Source: JAYPUA01 sp038133845
Lineage (GTDB): Bacteria; SAR324; NAC60-12
Length of the DNA stretch: 64,000 nucleotides
Assembly: GCA_038133845.1 (NCBI GenBank)
Contig: JAYPUA010000006.1
Span: 1-64,000, forward strand
Direction of reading: 5' to 3'
Position 1 is the first letter of the stretch. Every line of letters starts with the position of its first letter. Shown here one piece after another: positions 41,914 to 51,566 of this stretch. The position numbers and the translations under genes are program-made. The notes beneath the pieces were generated by a model. The model was not told the origin of the DNA and ran no database searches. It saw nothing but the letters and a program-made list of their open reading frames with translations.

Positions 41914-42539
41914 TGCTCCGGCGCTGGTACTCTCAACGCCTGTTCCCGTGCCTGTGCGATTGGGCGCTCTCCACCCGAACGCTCCATCCGTACCGTCAGT
42001 CATGCCTCTCTGATGTCTCAGGGAAGGTCCTGGAGATCGGTTTCGGAACCGGACTCAATCTGGAATTCTACCCGTCTTCAGTGACGGAGTTGCATGTGGT
42101 AGACGTCAATCCGGGCATGCACAAGAGGGCTGTGGATCGCATCGCTCGGACGCCGTTCCCGGTGCACAGCCACCTCCTGTCCGGAGAGTTCCTGCCCTTT
42201 CCCGATCAGCAGTTTGATGCGGTGGTCAGCACTTTCACCCTCTGCAGCATTCCGGACGTGGCTCAGGCTTTGAGCGAGGTGACCCGCGTCCTTCGTCCCT
42301 CCGGGAGGTTCTGCTTCCTGGAGCATGGGCTCTCGCCGGAACTCTCGGTGGCCAACTGGCAGCACCGTCTCAACAGCTTGCAGAACCTCCTGGGCGATGG
42401 CTGCCACCTCAACCGGGCGATTCCGGTGCTGGTGCGAGAGGCCTTGCTGAAGCTGGAGCCCGTGCCCCATGAATACCTGCCGCATGCTCCCAAATTCATC
42501 GGATGCCTGTTTCGTGGCACCGCTTTCAAACCGAGTTGA
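41913..42539 (+). CDS. SAM-dependent class I methyltransferase
   Basis: 208 residues. Motif I VLEIGFGTGLNLEFY (about 40), acidic motif VVDVNPGM, FDAVVSTFTLCSIPD and VLRPSGRFCFLEHG as in Methyltransf_11 proteins of the UbiE/phospholipid-methyltransferase-like group. Possible substrate is a lipid or small molecule; unknown. Start ATG shares a base with the preceding stop. Part of a four-gene tight run. Confidence 0.87.
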   Translation: MLRRWYSQRLFPCLCDWALSTRTLHPYRQSCLSDVSGKVLEIGFGTGLNLEFYPSSVTELHVVDVNPGMHKRAVDRIARTPFPVHSHLLSGEFLPFPDQQFDAVVSTFTLCSIPDVAQALSEVTRVLRPSGRFCFLEHGLSPELSVANWQHRLNSLQNLLGDGCHLNRAIPVLVREALLKLEPVPHEYLPHAPKFIGCLFRGTAFKPS

Positions 42540-42542
42540 CTG

Positions 42543-42968
42543 ATGCTCAAACTGTTTCTTGCCTTCACCCTGATTCCGGCCCTCGAACTGTACCTGCTGG
42601 TCCAACTGGGCTCCCGGATTGGGGTCTTGACGACGATCTTCATGGTGATCGTCACCGGAATCCTGGGAGCCGGTCTCGCACGTCTTCAAGGTTGGGAGAC
42701 CCTGCAGCGCATCACTCAGGCGCTCCGGGAACAGCGCTTTCCGGCCGAAGAAATGGTGGACGGGGTGCTGATTTTTGCTGCCGGGTTGGTGCTGATCACT
42801 CCCGGATTCCTGACCGACCTTGCGGGGTTGCTTCTGCTCTTTCCTCCAACGCGCTATCCGGTGCGCAAGTGGCTGGTCCGGAAGTTTGCGGAATCGGAAA
42901 TCCGCCGGCACTCTGCCCAGACGGGCTCCAGACCTCAAGATGATGACGACCTGATCATTCAGCAATGA
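42543..42968 (+). CDS. fxsA: FxsA-family membrane protein
   Basis: 141 residues. Starts LKLFLAFTLIPALELYLLVQLGSRIG and contains the FxsA motif GPGL-like TGILGAGLARLQGWETL plus AGLVLITPGFLTDLAGLLLLFPPTR (each in part). Four membrane-associated segments, then an acidic cytoplasmic tail (DDDDLIIQQ). FxsA in E. coli lessens T7 exclusion by F; function otherwise unknown. Overlaps the next gene by 4 bases. Confidence 0.9.
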   Translation: MLKLFLAFTLIPALELYLLVQLGSRIGVLTTIFMVIVTGILGAGLARLQGWETLQRITQALREQRFPAEEMVDGVLIFAAGLVLITPGFLTDLAGLLLLFPPTRYPVRKWLVRKFAESEIRRHSAQTGSRPQDDDDLIIQQ

Positions 42969-43567
42969 CGACCCTGCTTTCCCGCACTTGGCAGAACGTC
43001 TGCCTCCTTTCGGCCCTGCTGCTGCTGGGGACGCTCTTTCCCGGAACATCGCAGGCCAACCCGCTTTCAGCATCCGAACTTTGGGAGGCCCTGCGTGCAG
43101 GCGGAAAGGTGATCATGATTCGGCACTCTCGGACGATCTCCGGATTTGGAGACCCTCCCGGATATGACCTGGAGCATTGTGAGACCCAGCGTTACCTCTC
43201 CGAGGACGGCAAGGCGCAGTCGCGGCGGATGGGAGTGCGCTTCCGTGAAGAGGGGGTCCCGATCGAGAGCGTGCTCTCCAGCCAGTGGTGTCGCTGCTAC
43301 GAGACCGCCGAATTGGCCTTTGGGACCTATGAACTCTGGCCGGCGCTGAATTCGTTTTTTGACGACTACTCCACCCGAGACTCGCAGACCCGGGAGATCC
43401 TGCAGCGTGCCTCCCGCTTTCAGGGAGCAGGCAACCTGATCCTGGTGACCCATCAGGTCAACATCACCGCTGCAACCGGACGTTCGGTGTCCTCCGGAGA
43501 GGCGGTGATCCTGCAGCCTGAAGGCGACTCCAGAATGAAGGAGCTGGGGCGCATCCGCTTTGACTGA
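42965..43567 (+). CDS. Secreted histidine phosphatase superfamily protein
   Basis: 200 residues with a signal peptide (VCLLSALLLLGTLFPGTSQA). Catalytic core: phosphorylated His in VIMIRHSRT (about residue 54), SSQWCRCYETAELAF and second His in LVTHQVNI. The usual RHG is RHS here. Probably a periplasmic phosphohydrolase of the SixA/phosphoglycerate mutase-like group; substrate unknown. Confidence 0.83.
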   Translation: MTTLLSRTWQNVCLLSALLLLGTLFPGTSQANPLSASELWEALRAGGKVIMIRHSRTISGFGDPPGYDLEHCETQRYLSEDGKAQSRRMGVRFREEGVPIESVLSSQWCRCYETAELAFGTYELWPALNSFFDDYSTRDSQTREILQRASRFQGAGNLILVTHQVNITAATGRSVSSGEAVILQPEGDSRMKELGRIRFD

Positions 43568-43611
43568 CGCCCAAGGACGCGGCGCTTTTTTCACCCCTTT
43601 GAGGACATTCA

Positions 43612-44892
43612 ATGGATACGATCATTCGTAACGCGACGCTTCCGGATGGACGGCAGGGCGTGGACCTGGGAATCCGGGACGGGCGGATTGTAGAGGTCGC
43701 CCCGCACCTTGAGGCGACAGCGGCTCAGGAATTGGATGCCGCAGGGATGCTGGTCTCGCCTCCGTTTGTGGACGCACATTTCCACATGGATGCCACTCTC
43801 TCTCTGGGGCTGCCGCGTCTGAACCGGTCCGGGACCCTGCTCGAAGGGATCGCGCTCTGGGGCGAACTCAAGCCGCACCTGACCGTCGAGGCGATTCAGG
43901 AACGTGCCCGACGCTACTGCGAGTTGGCAATCGCCCGGGGCTTGCTGATGATCCGGACCCATGTGGACATCTGCGACCCACGCCTTCTGGCGGTCGATGC
44001 CCTGCTGGAGGTCCGGCGCGAGATGGCGCCGTTTCTGGACCTGCAGTTGGTGGCCTTTCCTCAGGACGGCTACCTGCGTGATCCCAACGCCGTGGCGCTG
44101 CTCAAGGAAGCCCTGGATCGTGGTGTGGATGTGGTTGGAGGGATCCCGCACTTTGAGCGGACCATGTCCGAGGGCGCCGAGTCCGTGCAGCAACTGGTCC
44201 GGATTGCCGCAGAGCGCGGGCTGCGGGTGGACATGCACTGCGACGAGAGCGATGATCCGATGTCTCGACACGTGGAGACGCTGGCTCGGGAGACCGCTCG
44301 CCTTGGCATGCAGGGCCGGGTCGCGGGATCGCATCTGACCTCCATGCACTCAATGGACAATTACTACGTGAGCAAGCTGCTCCCGCTGATGGCCGAGGCG
44401 GAGCTGCATGTGATCGCCAATCCGCTGATCAACATCACCCTGCAAGGGCGTCACGACACCTACCCGAAACGTCGTGGGATGACTCGGGTTCCGGAGCAGA
44501 TGAGCCACGGGCTGAATGTGTCCTTTGGGCACGACTGCGTGATGGACCCTTGGTACCCGCTTGGCTCGGCGGACATGCTGGAGGTTGCGCACATGGGGCT
44601 TCATGTCGCACAGATGACCGGGGTGGAGGCGATGCGCTCCTGCTTTGATGCGGTCACGGAGCATCCGGCAAAAGCGCTGGGGCTGGAAGGTTACGGTCTG
44701 GCTCCGGGATGTCATGCCGACCTGGTGATCCTTCAGGCCCAGGATCCGATCGAGGCCATCCGGCTCAAGGCCCACCGGGTGCTTGTGATGCGCCGTGGTC
44801 GGATCATCGCCTCCTCCACTCCAATCTGCACGGAGGTTCACGGGCCTTCAGGAACACGGACGGTGGACTTTCTTCATCGTGTGGAAGCTTGA
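43612..44892 (+). CDS. codA: Cytosine deaminase-like amidohydrolase
   Basis: 426 residues, E. coli CodA length. Metal motif VDAHFHMD (about residues 53-60), HVDICD, HCDESDD (about 214), GSHLTSMHSM and catalytic Asp in FGHDCVMDPWYP match the CodA family, including the iron-binding His and Asp. It should deaminate cytosine or a closely related pyrimidine or pterin/creatinine-like ring; CodA-like isocytosine or N-acyl enzymes cannot be excluded. No codB permease is adjacent. Confidence 0.85.
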   Translation: MDTIIRNATLPDGRQGVDLGIRDGRIVEVAPHLEATAAQELDAAGMLVSPPFVDAHFHMDATLSLGLPRLNRSGTLLEGIALWGELKPHLTVEAIQERARRYCELAIARGLLMIRTHVDICDPRLLAVDALLEVRREMAPFLDLQLVAFPQDGYLRDPNAVALLKEALDRGVDVVGGIPHFERTMSEGAESVQQLVRIAAERGLRVDMHCDESDDPMSRHVETLARETARLGMQGRVAGSHLTSMHSMDNYYVSKLLPLMAEAELHVIANPLINITLQGRHDTYPKRRGMTRVPEQMSHGLNVSFGHDCVMDPWYPLGSADMLEVAHMGLHVAQMTGVEAMRSCFDAVTEHPAKALGLEGYGLAPGCHADLVILQAQDPIEAIRLKAHRVLVMRRGRIIASSTPICTEVHGPSGTRTVDFLHRVEA

Positions 44893-44978
44893 AACTCCGT
44901 GAGATTTGGCGATACTGAGGCCTGCAACTGTTTCAACTGCAGGTCGCTGGACACCCGCCTATTTCCCAAGGAGCCCCA

Positions 44979-45386
44979 ATGCGCTACGCGTGGATGATCA
45001 TCTTTGTCGCCTTTCTCTTCTTTGCTGCAGACTTTGCCATGAAGAACGCCACTCCGGTGGAGGTCCGCTACCACTTGGAGTGGTTGGGAGTCCGGTGGAG
45101 TAGCGAAGGGCCCTTGTTTGTCCCAATTTTCCTGACACTGGGCTGGGGCATCCTTTTCAGCGTAGGCTACTTCTTCTCCTACCACCTGCACCTGCGGAAC
45201 CAGGCTGGCCGGCAGTCGCAGGAGGTCAAGCGCCTCAAGCGCCTCGTCCTGGTGGAGCGGGAGAAGGTCAAAAGCCTCGAGCAGCGCAACACGGAGCTTC
45301 AGCAAATTGCGGAGCGGGTTCAGCTCCAACTGGAAGGCAACCCGGCCTTGCCTGCGGCTCCAGAGCCCAGCCCGGAAGCTGCTTGA
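44979..45386 (+). CDS. LapA-domain membrane protein
   Basis: 135 residues: two membrane segments (about 3-20 and 48-68), with NATPVEVRYHLEWL between them as in DUF1049/LapA proteins, then a cytoplasmic coiled coil (about 78-115). E. coli LapA takes part in lipopolysaccharide assembly and heat-shock control with LapB; no lapB is next to it here. Ribosome site AAGGAG upstream. Confidence 0.8.
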   Translation: MRYAWMIIFVAFLFFAADFAMKNATPVEVRYHLEWLGVRWSSEGPLFVPIFLTLGWGILFSVGYFFSYHLHLRNQAGRQSQEVKRLKRLVLVEREKVKSLEQRNTELQQIAERVQLQLEGNPALPAAPEPSPEAA

Positions 45387-45427
45387 GCTTGGCCTGACGC
45401 CCGACCCGGCCTCCTCCTTCCTCGTCC

Positions 45428-46840
45428 ATGCCCCCTCCCGACCCCGCTCCGGAGGAGCATCTCGTCTCGGACCTGCGGCAAATCGTCCTGCAGACCGTCG
45501 CAGAGCAACGCAAGCAGCAAGAGCTTGCCCCAATCCTTAAGCGCTCCCAAAAGCATCTGGAGTCGATGTTCCGCAGCTGCCGAGGCAAGGCGGAGCGGAT
45601 GGTTCTACGACGCTGCCTGCAGCCCATTGAGGTCGGCGGCGTCTCCATGGTGGTGCCGCGACGTGCGGTGGATCTCAATGCCGAGGAGGTGCTGATGCTG
45701 ATGGAGCGCGGATTCCGCTTGGGCAAGGTCGACCCGCACTTTGAGGTCCGGGTTATCCAGCAGCAGCGTGTTCCCTACTGGAAGGGAGAGCCGCTCCCGC
45801 ATTCGCGCTGGAAGGATCGCTTCGCCTGCCTGCTCAAGCATGAGGGGTGCACCGGTCTGGTCCGGGCATATCGGGCCGCCCAGCAGGCTGTGGAGGAGGC
45901 GAACACTGCAGGGGCGTCTCCCACTTCTGCGCGTTCCAAGCTCCTGCGGGAGGCTCTGGAAGAGGAGATGTTCCGCTTCCGGGTGCCCACGCGTTTTGAT
46001 CTGGAGTCTCCTCCGAAGCTGATGCTGGAGCGCTCCGTGCTGCTTGAGGAGCAGGGGCAGACGCTGGAGAGTCAGCTCCCGGAGCGGGCTCGACAGACGC
46101 TGAAATTGCAACAGCAGCAGCGCATTCCCTCTCTGCTCCGTCCCGGAAACCTCCGTCCCTTGCGCCGTGCGAACCCGTCGGTGATCATCCTGCTGGACAT
46201 CAGTTCCTCAACCTTTGAACGCGACCTTTTCAAGATGGCCAACCTGGCCTGCGCCTCGCTGATGGAGACCCTCCGTGCGCTGGTTCCGAAGATCTCGCTG
46301 CGAGTGATCCCCTACAGCGACTCGGCCCTGAAGTCCTTTGAGAAGTTTGACGGATTCGTCCCTCCCGGAGGGACCACCGCGTACGAGGCGGCCTTTGCGG
46401 CGGCCTTGGGGTTTTTGGAAAAGTGGTCCGGAGACCGCACGGTGATTCACCTCACCGACGGTCTCCCCAACAGCCTCGAACTGGCCCGGGAGAGCGCCGG
46501 GCGTTTGCAGGAGTCCGGAGTGGAGTACGGGCAGGTGATCTTCGGACACACCAAGCGGGTGGGAGACTTGGCGGACTACCTTCAGCGAGATACCCGGTCA
46601 GAGCCCGGACGCTACGAGCGCTACGTGGAGTGCTTCACCTCGGTTGCCGAGGCCTGTGGCGGCTCTCAGGTAGTCCTGTGGGTGATGGAACGTCTCCCGG
46701 AGGTCGTCCTCTCTCTGACGGACCTGGTCCTTGGGTGTCATTTTTTGGAGCGGCTGGCGTCGTCGACCTCGGAGGCGTCAGCGTGCGGCGTGAGTCTCGA
46801 AGAACGGAATTCTGAGGAACGAGGCGAGCACGCCGAATAG
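45428..46840 (+). CDS. VWA-domain protein
   Basis: 470 residues. The N-terminal half is helical and charged. A CoxE/VWA-type domain begins at about residue 252 with intact MIDAS: DISSS (DxSxS), the Thr of PGGTTAYE and the Asp of HLTDGLPN. Most bacterial VWA proteins of this form work with a MoxR AAA+ ATPase, but none is adjacent. Its 3' end overlaps the 3' end of the convergent EamA gene by 63 bases. Confidence 0.8.
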   Translation: MPPPDPAPEEHLVSDLRQIVLQTVAEQRKQQELAPILKRSQKHLESMFRSCRGKAERMVLRRCLQPIEVGGVSMVVPRRAVDLNAEEVLMLMERGFRLGKVDPHFEVRVIQQQRVPYWKGEPLPHSRWKDRFACLLKHEGCTGLVRAYRAAQQAVEEANTAGASPTSARSKLLREALEEEMFRFRVPTRFDLESPPKLMLERSVLLEEQGQTLESQLPERARQTLKLQQQQRIPSLLRPGNLRPLRRANPSVIILLDISSSTFERDLFKMANLACASLMETLRALVPKISLRVIPYSDSALKSFEKFDGFVPPGGTTAYEAAFAAALGFLEKWSGDRTVIHLTDGLPNSLELARESAGRLQESGVEYGQVIFGHTKRVGDLADYLQRDTRSEPGRYERYVECFTSVAEACGGSQVVLWVMERLPEVVLSLTDLVLGCHFLERLASSTSEASACGVSLEERNSEERGEHAE

Positions 46841-47686
46841 GACCACGGCCCCTCCGAGCAGTTCCAGCCAGGAGGGAACGCGCTCGAACACCAGCGCGTC
46901 GATGAGCAACGTCAGTACCGGAGCACAGGTCCCGATCGTCATGGCGCGTGCAATGGTCAGGTCTCGCAGAGCGTAGGTGTAGGAGACCCGGCCGATGAAC
47001 GGCCCAAAGAAGGCTGCGAGCCCGAGGAGCATCCAGGCATGTCCGGACATTTCGCGGACCTCGGAAAGCATTCCGGGAAACACCGACATGAGCCCCAGCG
47101 CTATGATCAGCCGGATGACGTTCAGGGCCAGCGGGTCGACCTGATGGATGATGCGCTTGGAGAGGACTTGAATGGAGGCGAAGCTGAAGGCAGCGGTCAG
47201 GGCCCAGAACACCATGGCCCAACTGGCGATGGAGTCGCTGAGGCTCTCGTAGCGCATCAGCAGGATCCCGAAGAGGATCACACCCACGGCGCTCCAGACC
47301 TGTTTGGAGACCAACTCCTTGAGGATGCCCCAGCCGAGGACCATGGCGATCACGATCTCGGAGCGTGTGATGACCATCACCAGTGTGGGAGCGCTCCCTT
47401 CCAGGGCTGCACAGACCGCATAGTTCCCCAGTACCCCAAGCAGCGCGATGACCACGGCGTGTCCCCCGGTGAACCAGTTCAGTCGGGTCTCTCGTCCCGT
47501 CTTCAAGGCTCCCGGAAGGGAGAAGGCGAGGGCCCAAACGAACACTCCGTAGACCGAGGCGAGCAGGCTGGCCTCCTGAATGGCCTGCTGGTAGGGAAAG
47601 GAAAACAGACCCGCTCCGATCATGGCGAGCAGCGCGAACGAGAGGCCTCGGTGAGTCCTGGCATTCCAGCGGGCCAGCAGGCTCAA
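46778..47686 (-). CDS. EamA-family (DMT) transporter
   Basis: 302 residues and ten hydrophobic segments, as expected of the drug/metabolite superfamily, with two EamA repeats. TTG 47686 is chosen: it overlaps the stop of the upstream permease gene (TTGA), is preceded by GGAGGG, and gives the family's usual length. An earlier start would lie wholly inside the permease gene. Coupled to an amino-acid permease, it may move a related metabolite outward. Confidence 0.82.
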   Translation of the reverse strand: MSLLARWNARTHRGLSFALLAMIGAGLFSFPYQQAIQEASLLASVYGVFVWALAFSLPGALKTGRETRLNWFTGGHAVVIALLGVLGNYAVCAALEGSAPTLVMVITRSEIVIAMVLGWGILKELVSKQVWSAVGVILFGILLMRYESLSDSIASWAMVFWALTAAFSFASIQVLSKRIIHQVDPLALNVIRLIIALGLMSVFPGMLSEVREMSGHAWMLLGLAAFFGPFIGRVSYTYALRDLTIARAMTIGTCAPVLTLLIDALVFERVPSWLELLGGAVVLFGVLASFLRIPFFETHAAR

Positions 47687-48432
47687 TATCCCTCCGATGC
47701 CCGCATGCGACGCTCCAGCCAGCGCACCCCCTGAGAGACCAGCAGAATCAGCACAAAGTACTCGAACACCAGAAACGTGTAGATCTCCAGCGGCCGATAC
47801 TGGCTGACCACCAACTCGTTGGCCCGGCGGGTCAACTCGGTCATCCCGATGACCGAGACCAGCGATGACATCTTGATCATGTACACGAACTGATTCCCGA
47901 TCGCCGGAAGCACGCGCTTGATCGCTTGCGGGAGGATGACCCAACGCATTCGTTGCCAGTAGTTCAGGCCCAGCGAGTTGGCAGCGTCGTGCTGTCCGCG
48001 CTCAATGGACTGGATGCCGGCCCGGAAGATCTCGGCCTCAAAGGCGCTGTCGCAGATGGCCAGCGCGAGCATGCCTGCCGTGAAAGATTCCAGCGAGAGT
48101 CCGATCATCACCGGGAGGCCGTAGTAGACCCAGAGGATCATCACCAGCACCGGGACGGAGCGGAAAATCTCCACGTAGGCCTGGTTGAACGCACGGGCCT
48201 GAGGATTTCGGGAGAGCCCAGGGAGTGCAACCAGCAGCCCTATCAGGATGGAGAGGAGGTTGGCGGTCACGGCCAGAAGCAGGGTGTCCTGGAGTCCCGC
48301 CAAGAGAAACTGGAGGTTGGTTTGACCCTGCGGATGGGTCGGAGACACCACATACCAGGCCCAGGTGTAATTCCCGCTGCATCCGGAGAGCGCGAGCGGG
48401 AGTACTCCAAGACCAAGGAGAAATCGATTCAC
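47683..48432 (-). CDS. Polar amino-acid ABC transporter permease
   Basis: 249 residues. HisM/GlnP-type motif (YVEIFRSVPVLVMILWVYYG, in part) and EAA loop (DAANSLGLNYWQRMRWVILPQA, in part). The N-terminus carries a lipobox-like LALSGCSGNYTWAWYVVSP before the first permease helix, which I recall from a branch of glutamate/aspartate-type permeases. Works with the divergent binding protein at 48624. No ATPase gene is next to it. Confidence 0.85.
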   Translation of the reverse strand: MNRFLLGLGVLPLALSGCSGNYTWAWYVVSPTHPQGQTNLQFLLAGLQDTLLLAVTANLLSILIGLLVALPGLSRNPQARAFNQAYVEIFRSVPVLVMILWVYYGLPVMIGLSLESFTAGMLALAICDSAFEAEIFRAGIQSIERGQHDAANSLGLNYWQRMRWVILPQAIKRVLPAIGNQFVYMIKMSSLVSVIGMTELTRRANELVVSQYRPLEIYTFLVFEYFVLILLVSQGVRWLERRMRASEGY

Positions 48433-48623
48433 GAGGAGACGGGACGGATCAAGGTTTGACGTTACGAGGGATTGACTCTAGACTGAATTTTATTGCCGGT
48501 TGCAAGCATTATCCTTCTTCTACCCGCTTCCACAAGTTTCGTCTGAAACCTGCAGGAAGATTCTGGCGGGGAGCGCCCTTCTTTGCGGGAACTCTCACCG
48601 ACACACCATTCAGGAAATTCGTC

Positions 48624-49403
48624 ATGATGCGCATGATTGGAAAACTCTTCTTGGCCCTGACCGCAACGGTCTGTCTCGCGCTGCCACTTTCGGCGGAGAC
48701 GCGTCTGGACACGATTGCACGTGATGGGGTCCTGCGCGTAGGCACCCCCGGGAACTGGAAGCCCATGAGCTACCGGGACCCTTCCACCAACGAGTACGTC
48801 GGCTTTGACGTGGACCTGGTCACCATGCTGGCCAAGGACATGGGAGTGAAGGTGGAGTTTGTGCCGACTGACTGGAAGTCCGTGGCCATTGCCGTGGGCA
48901 GCAAATATGACCTCTCCACCAGCGCCTCGATCAGCCCGCAGCGGGCGATGGTTGCCGGATACACGCATCCGTACTTTGCCGTGGCCGATGTGCCGGTGGT
49001 ACTGGAAGCGAACGCCGAGCGGTTTCAGGATTGGGAGGATTTGGATCAGTCAGACGTCACGATTGCCGTGACCTTGGGAACCGTCCAGGAAAAGCGGGCC
49101 GCACTGATCTTCCCGAACGCAAAGATCCGCAAGGTGGAAGAGCCGGCGCGTGACTGGCAGGAGGTCCTCTCCGGACGTGCTGATGCGTCCATGACGAGCA
49201 ACACGGAGGCGGTAAACCTGACCACTCAGCATCCACAGCTAGTGGTGGTCCCGGTCTCCGAGATGAAGTCTCCGACACCGATCGCCATGCTGACCCCCCG
49301 TGGGGATCAGGAATGGATCAACTTTGTCAACCACTGGCTGCTGCTTCAGATGGAGCGAGGCTCGATTGATCAACTCAAGGAGAAGTGGGGCCTGGTCGAC
49401 TGA
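48624..49403 (+). CDS. Amino-acid ABC transporter periplasmic binding protein
   Basis: 259 residues. Signal peptide (IGKLFLALTATVCLALPLSAE) then a family-3 solute-binding domain: DGVLRVGTPGNWKPMSYRDP (in part), VGFDVDLVTMLAKDMGVKVEFV (in part), PQRAMVAGYTHPY. Such proteins bind polar amino acids or related cyclic compounds. ATG 48624 with CAGGAA upstream. Divergent from its likely permease (48432, minus), with about 190 bases between them. Confidence 0.88.
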   Translation: MMRMIGKLFLALTATVCLALPLSAETRLDTIARDGVLRVGTPGNWKPMSYRDPSTNEYVGFDVDLVTMLAKDMGVKVEFVPTDWKSVAIAVGSKYDLSTSASISPQRAMVAGYTHPYFAVADVPVVLEANAERFQDWEDLDQSDVTIAVTLGTVQEKRAALIFPNAKIRKVEEPARDWQEVLSGRADASMTSNTEAVNLTTQHPQLVVVPVSEMKSPTPIAMLTPRGDQEWINFVNHWLLLQMERGSIDQLKEKWGLVD

Positions 49404-49427
49404 GCCTCTGGAGCCTTCCTCCCCTTG

Positions 49428-49457
49428 GCCGGAGAGTCCTGTGACGGACTCTCCGGC
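49428..49457. terminator. Strong hairpin between convergent genes
   Basis: GCCGGAGAGTCC and GGACTCTCCGGC form a perfect 12-base-pair stem with a 6-base loop, between the ends of the amino-acid binding protein (plus) and the YejA-like protein (minus). T-runs are weak on both sides; likely a bidirectional terminator or mRNA-end hairpin. Confidence 0.65.
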
Positions 49458-49501
49458 ATCTTCGCCCCCGAAACCTCCAAGGATTCCCGGGGACTCACGA
49501 T

Positions 49502-51340
49502 TCAGTTGAGTGACTTCAGCGGGGCTCCGGCTTCGCGGAGTTGCGCCTCTTTTGCATCATCCACCCACCAATTGAAGAACCCGAGGCTGTACTTCGGGGT
49601 GACCTTCGGTCGCGAAAACTTGTTCCAGTATCCCAAGCGGAAGTAGTTGATGTGCCAGTGCGGGACCACGTAGTGATTCCAGAGCAAGGCACGGTCCAGC
49701 GCTCGGGTCCGGTGAATCAGCGTCTGTCGGTCCGGTGCGGCCACAACCAACTTCACCAACTCGTCGATCGCCGGGTTGCAGATCCCAATGAAGTTCCGGC
49801 TCCCCTCGGTCTGTGCGGCCTCGCAGCTCCAGAAGTCGTTCTGCTCGTTCCCGGGAGAGAGGGACTGTCCAATGACCGTCACCATCATGTCGAAGTCGAA
49901 CTTGCGCACCCGCTCAATGTACTGTGAGGTGTCAACGGTCCGGACGTTCGCCTTGATTCCCAGACGCTCCAGGTTCTTGGCAAAGGGCAGCACGATGCGC
50001 TCAAAGGCCGGGGAGACCAGGAGGATCTCGAAGCTCAGCTCCTGGCCCTGGGCGTTGAAGCGTTTCCCGTCCTTGACCGTCCACCCGGCATCGTTCAGCA
50101 GGCGTGAGGCGGCCCGAAGCTGGGAGCGCAGGTTCCCGGAACCGTCGGTTTGGGGGACAGTGAACTCCTGGGTGAAGACCTCTTCGGGGAGGTCCTTGCG
50201 GAAGGGCTCCAGCACTGCCAGCTCTTCCGGAGTCGGGAGCCCTGACGAGGCCAGATCCGAGTTCATGAAGTAGCTGTTGGTGCGGCGGTATTGACCATAG
50301 AACAGGTTGTCATTGCTCCACTCGAAGTCAAAGGCGTAGCCGATGGCTTCCCGGACCCGGCGGTCCTCAAAGATCTCCCGGCGCAGGTTGAAGGCGAAGC
50401 CCTGCATGCCGCGCGGCAGCTCGTGAGAGATCTCCTGCTTCTGGATCTGGCCGTTGTCAAAGCGCTCGCCCACGTACATCGTGCCCCAAAACTTGGAGGT
50501 GTTCTCCTCCCGGAAGTCGTATTCTCCGGCCTTGAAGGCCTCCAGAGCAACTGTGCTGTCCCGGAAGTACTCGTAGCGCACCTCATCAAAGTTGCCGCTT
50601 CCCTTGCGGGTTGGCAGGTCCTGTGCCCAGTAGTCCTTGACTCGCTCGTAGGCTACGAACTTCCCGGCCTCGAAGTCCTTGATGCGGTAGGGGCCGCTTC
50701 CCAGAGGAGGCTCCAGCGTGGACTTGCTGAAGTCCCGGCCTTCCCACCAGTGCTTGGGAAGCACCGGAAGCTGTCCCAGAATCAAGGGCAACTCCCGGTT
50801 CACCACGCCTTCCTGGAAGTGAAACTTCACCTTGCCTTCTCCGAGGTCTTCCACCTGAGCGACCTCGCCGTAGTACGACTTGTAGAACGGAGCCGCTTTC
50901 TCAATCAGGGTGTTGAAGGTGAAAATCACGTCCTCTGCAGTGATTGGGTGCCCGTCCTGGAAGCGCGCCTTGGGGTTGAGGTGAAAGATCACCCAGCTCC
51001 GATCTTCCGGAGTCTCGATCTTCTCGGCGACCAGACCGTATTCGGTGAAGGCCTCGTCATCGGAGCTGGTCATCAGGGTGTCGTAGATCAGCCCCAGCCC
51101 ATCTGCAGACTCGCCCTTGGCAATGAAGCTGTTGAAGCTGTCGAACCCGCCAATCGAGTGCAGCCGGACCTTTCCGCCTTTGGGGGCCTCCGGATTGACG
51201 TAGTCGAAGTGGGGGAAGCCTTCCTGGTACTTTGGCGCGCCGTTCATGGCGATCCCGTGCTGAGGCTGCGTCTGCGCCCAGAGCGCAGAGGCGGGGAGGA
51301 GCAAGGCTGCGAGTGTCCAGCAAGCAAACCGTTTTCTCAT
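49502..51340 (-). CDS. Family-5 extracellular solute-binding protein (YejA-like)
   Basis: 612 residues with a signal peptide (RKRFACWTLAALLLPASALWAQ). YejA-style start GIAMNGAPKYQEGFPHFDYVNPEAPKGG (in part), DSFNSFIAKGESADGLGLIYDTL (in part), GSGPYRIKDFEAG and the C-terminal FNWWVDD. This group binds peptides such as microcin C-like compounds or oligopeptides. ATG 51340 has AGGAG 6 bases upstream. No permease or ATPase of the yejBEF type is next to it. Confidence 0.9.
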   Translation of the reverse strand: MRKRFACWTLAALLLPASALWAQTQPQHGIAMNGAPKYQEGFPHFDYVNPEAPKGGKVRLHSIGGFDSFNSFIAKGESADGLGLIYDTLMTSSDDEAFTEYGLVAEKIETPEDRSWVIFHLNPKARFQDGHPITAEDVIFTFNTLIEKAAPFYKSYYGEVAQVEDLGEGKVKFHFQEGVVNRELPLILGQLPVLPKHWWEGRDFSKSTLEPPLGSGPYRIKDFEAGKFVAYERVKDYWAQDLPTRKGSGNFDEVRYEYFRDSTVALEAFKAGEYDFREENTSKFWGTMYVGERFDNGQIQKQEISHELPRGMQGFAFNLRREIFEDRRVREAIGYAFDFEWSNDNLFYGQYRRTNSYFMNSDLASSGLPTPEELAVLEPFRKDLPEEVFTQEFTVPQTDGSGNLRSQLRAASRLLNDAGWTVKDGKRFNAQGQELSFEILLVSPAFERIVLPFAKNLERLGIKANVRTVDTSQYIERVRKFDFDMMVTVIGQSLSPGNEQNDFWSCEAAQTEGSRNFIGICNPAIDELVKLVVAAPDRQTLIHRTRALDRALLWNHYVVPHWHINYFRLGYWNKFSRPKVTPKYSLGFFNWWVDDAKEAQLREAGAPLKSLN

Positions 51341-51566
51341 AAACATCTCCTGAGTCGTGAGCCTGCCTCCCAAGCGGAAGCAGGAAGTGAAATGACAGAG
51401 CGTTTGCTCTGACGGATGGATTGTTTGTTCCAAAACCTATAGCATTTCAGCCTGAAACCGCTCCACAAGCAAAATCGTTTTGTCCCCGGAGGGGCACAAC
51501 GAACTGTGGGCTCCTTGAAGAAGGCTCTGGAGGGGGAGCCCTCATCACTCTGAACCCAAGGTTTTC

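Noticed and set aside
51508..51541. Hairpin GGGCTCC/GGAGCCC before the lipoprotein gene at 51567
   Set aside because: Seven-base stem with a 20-base loop and no T-run; likely chance at this GC content.
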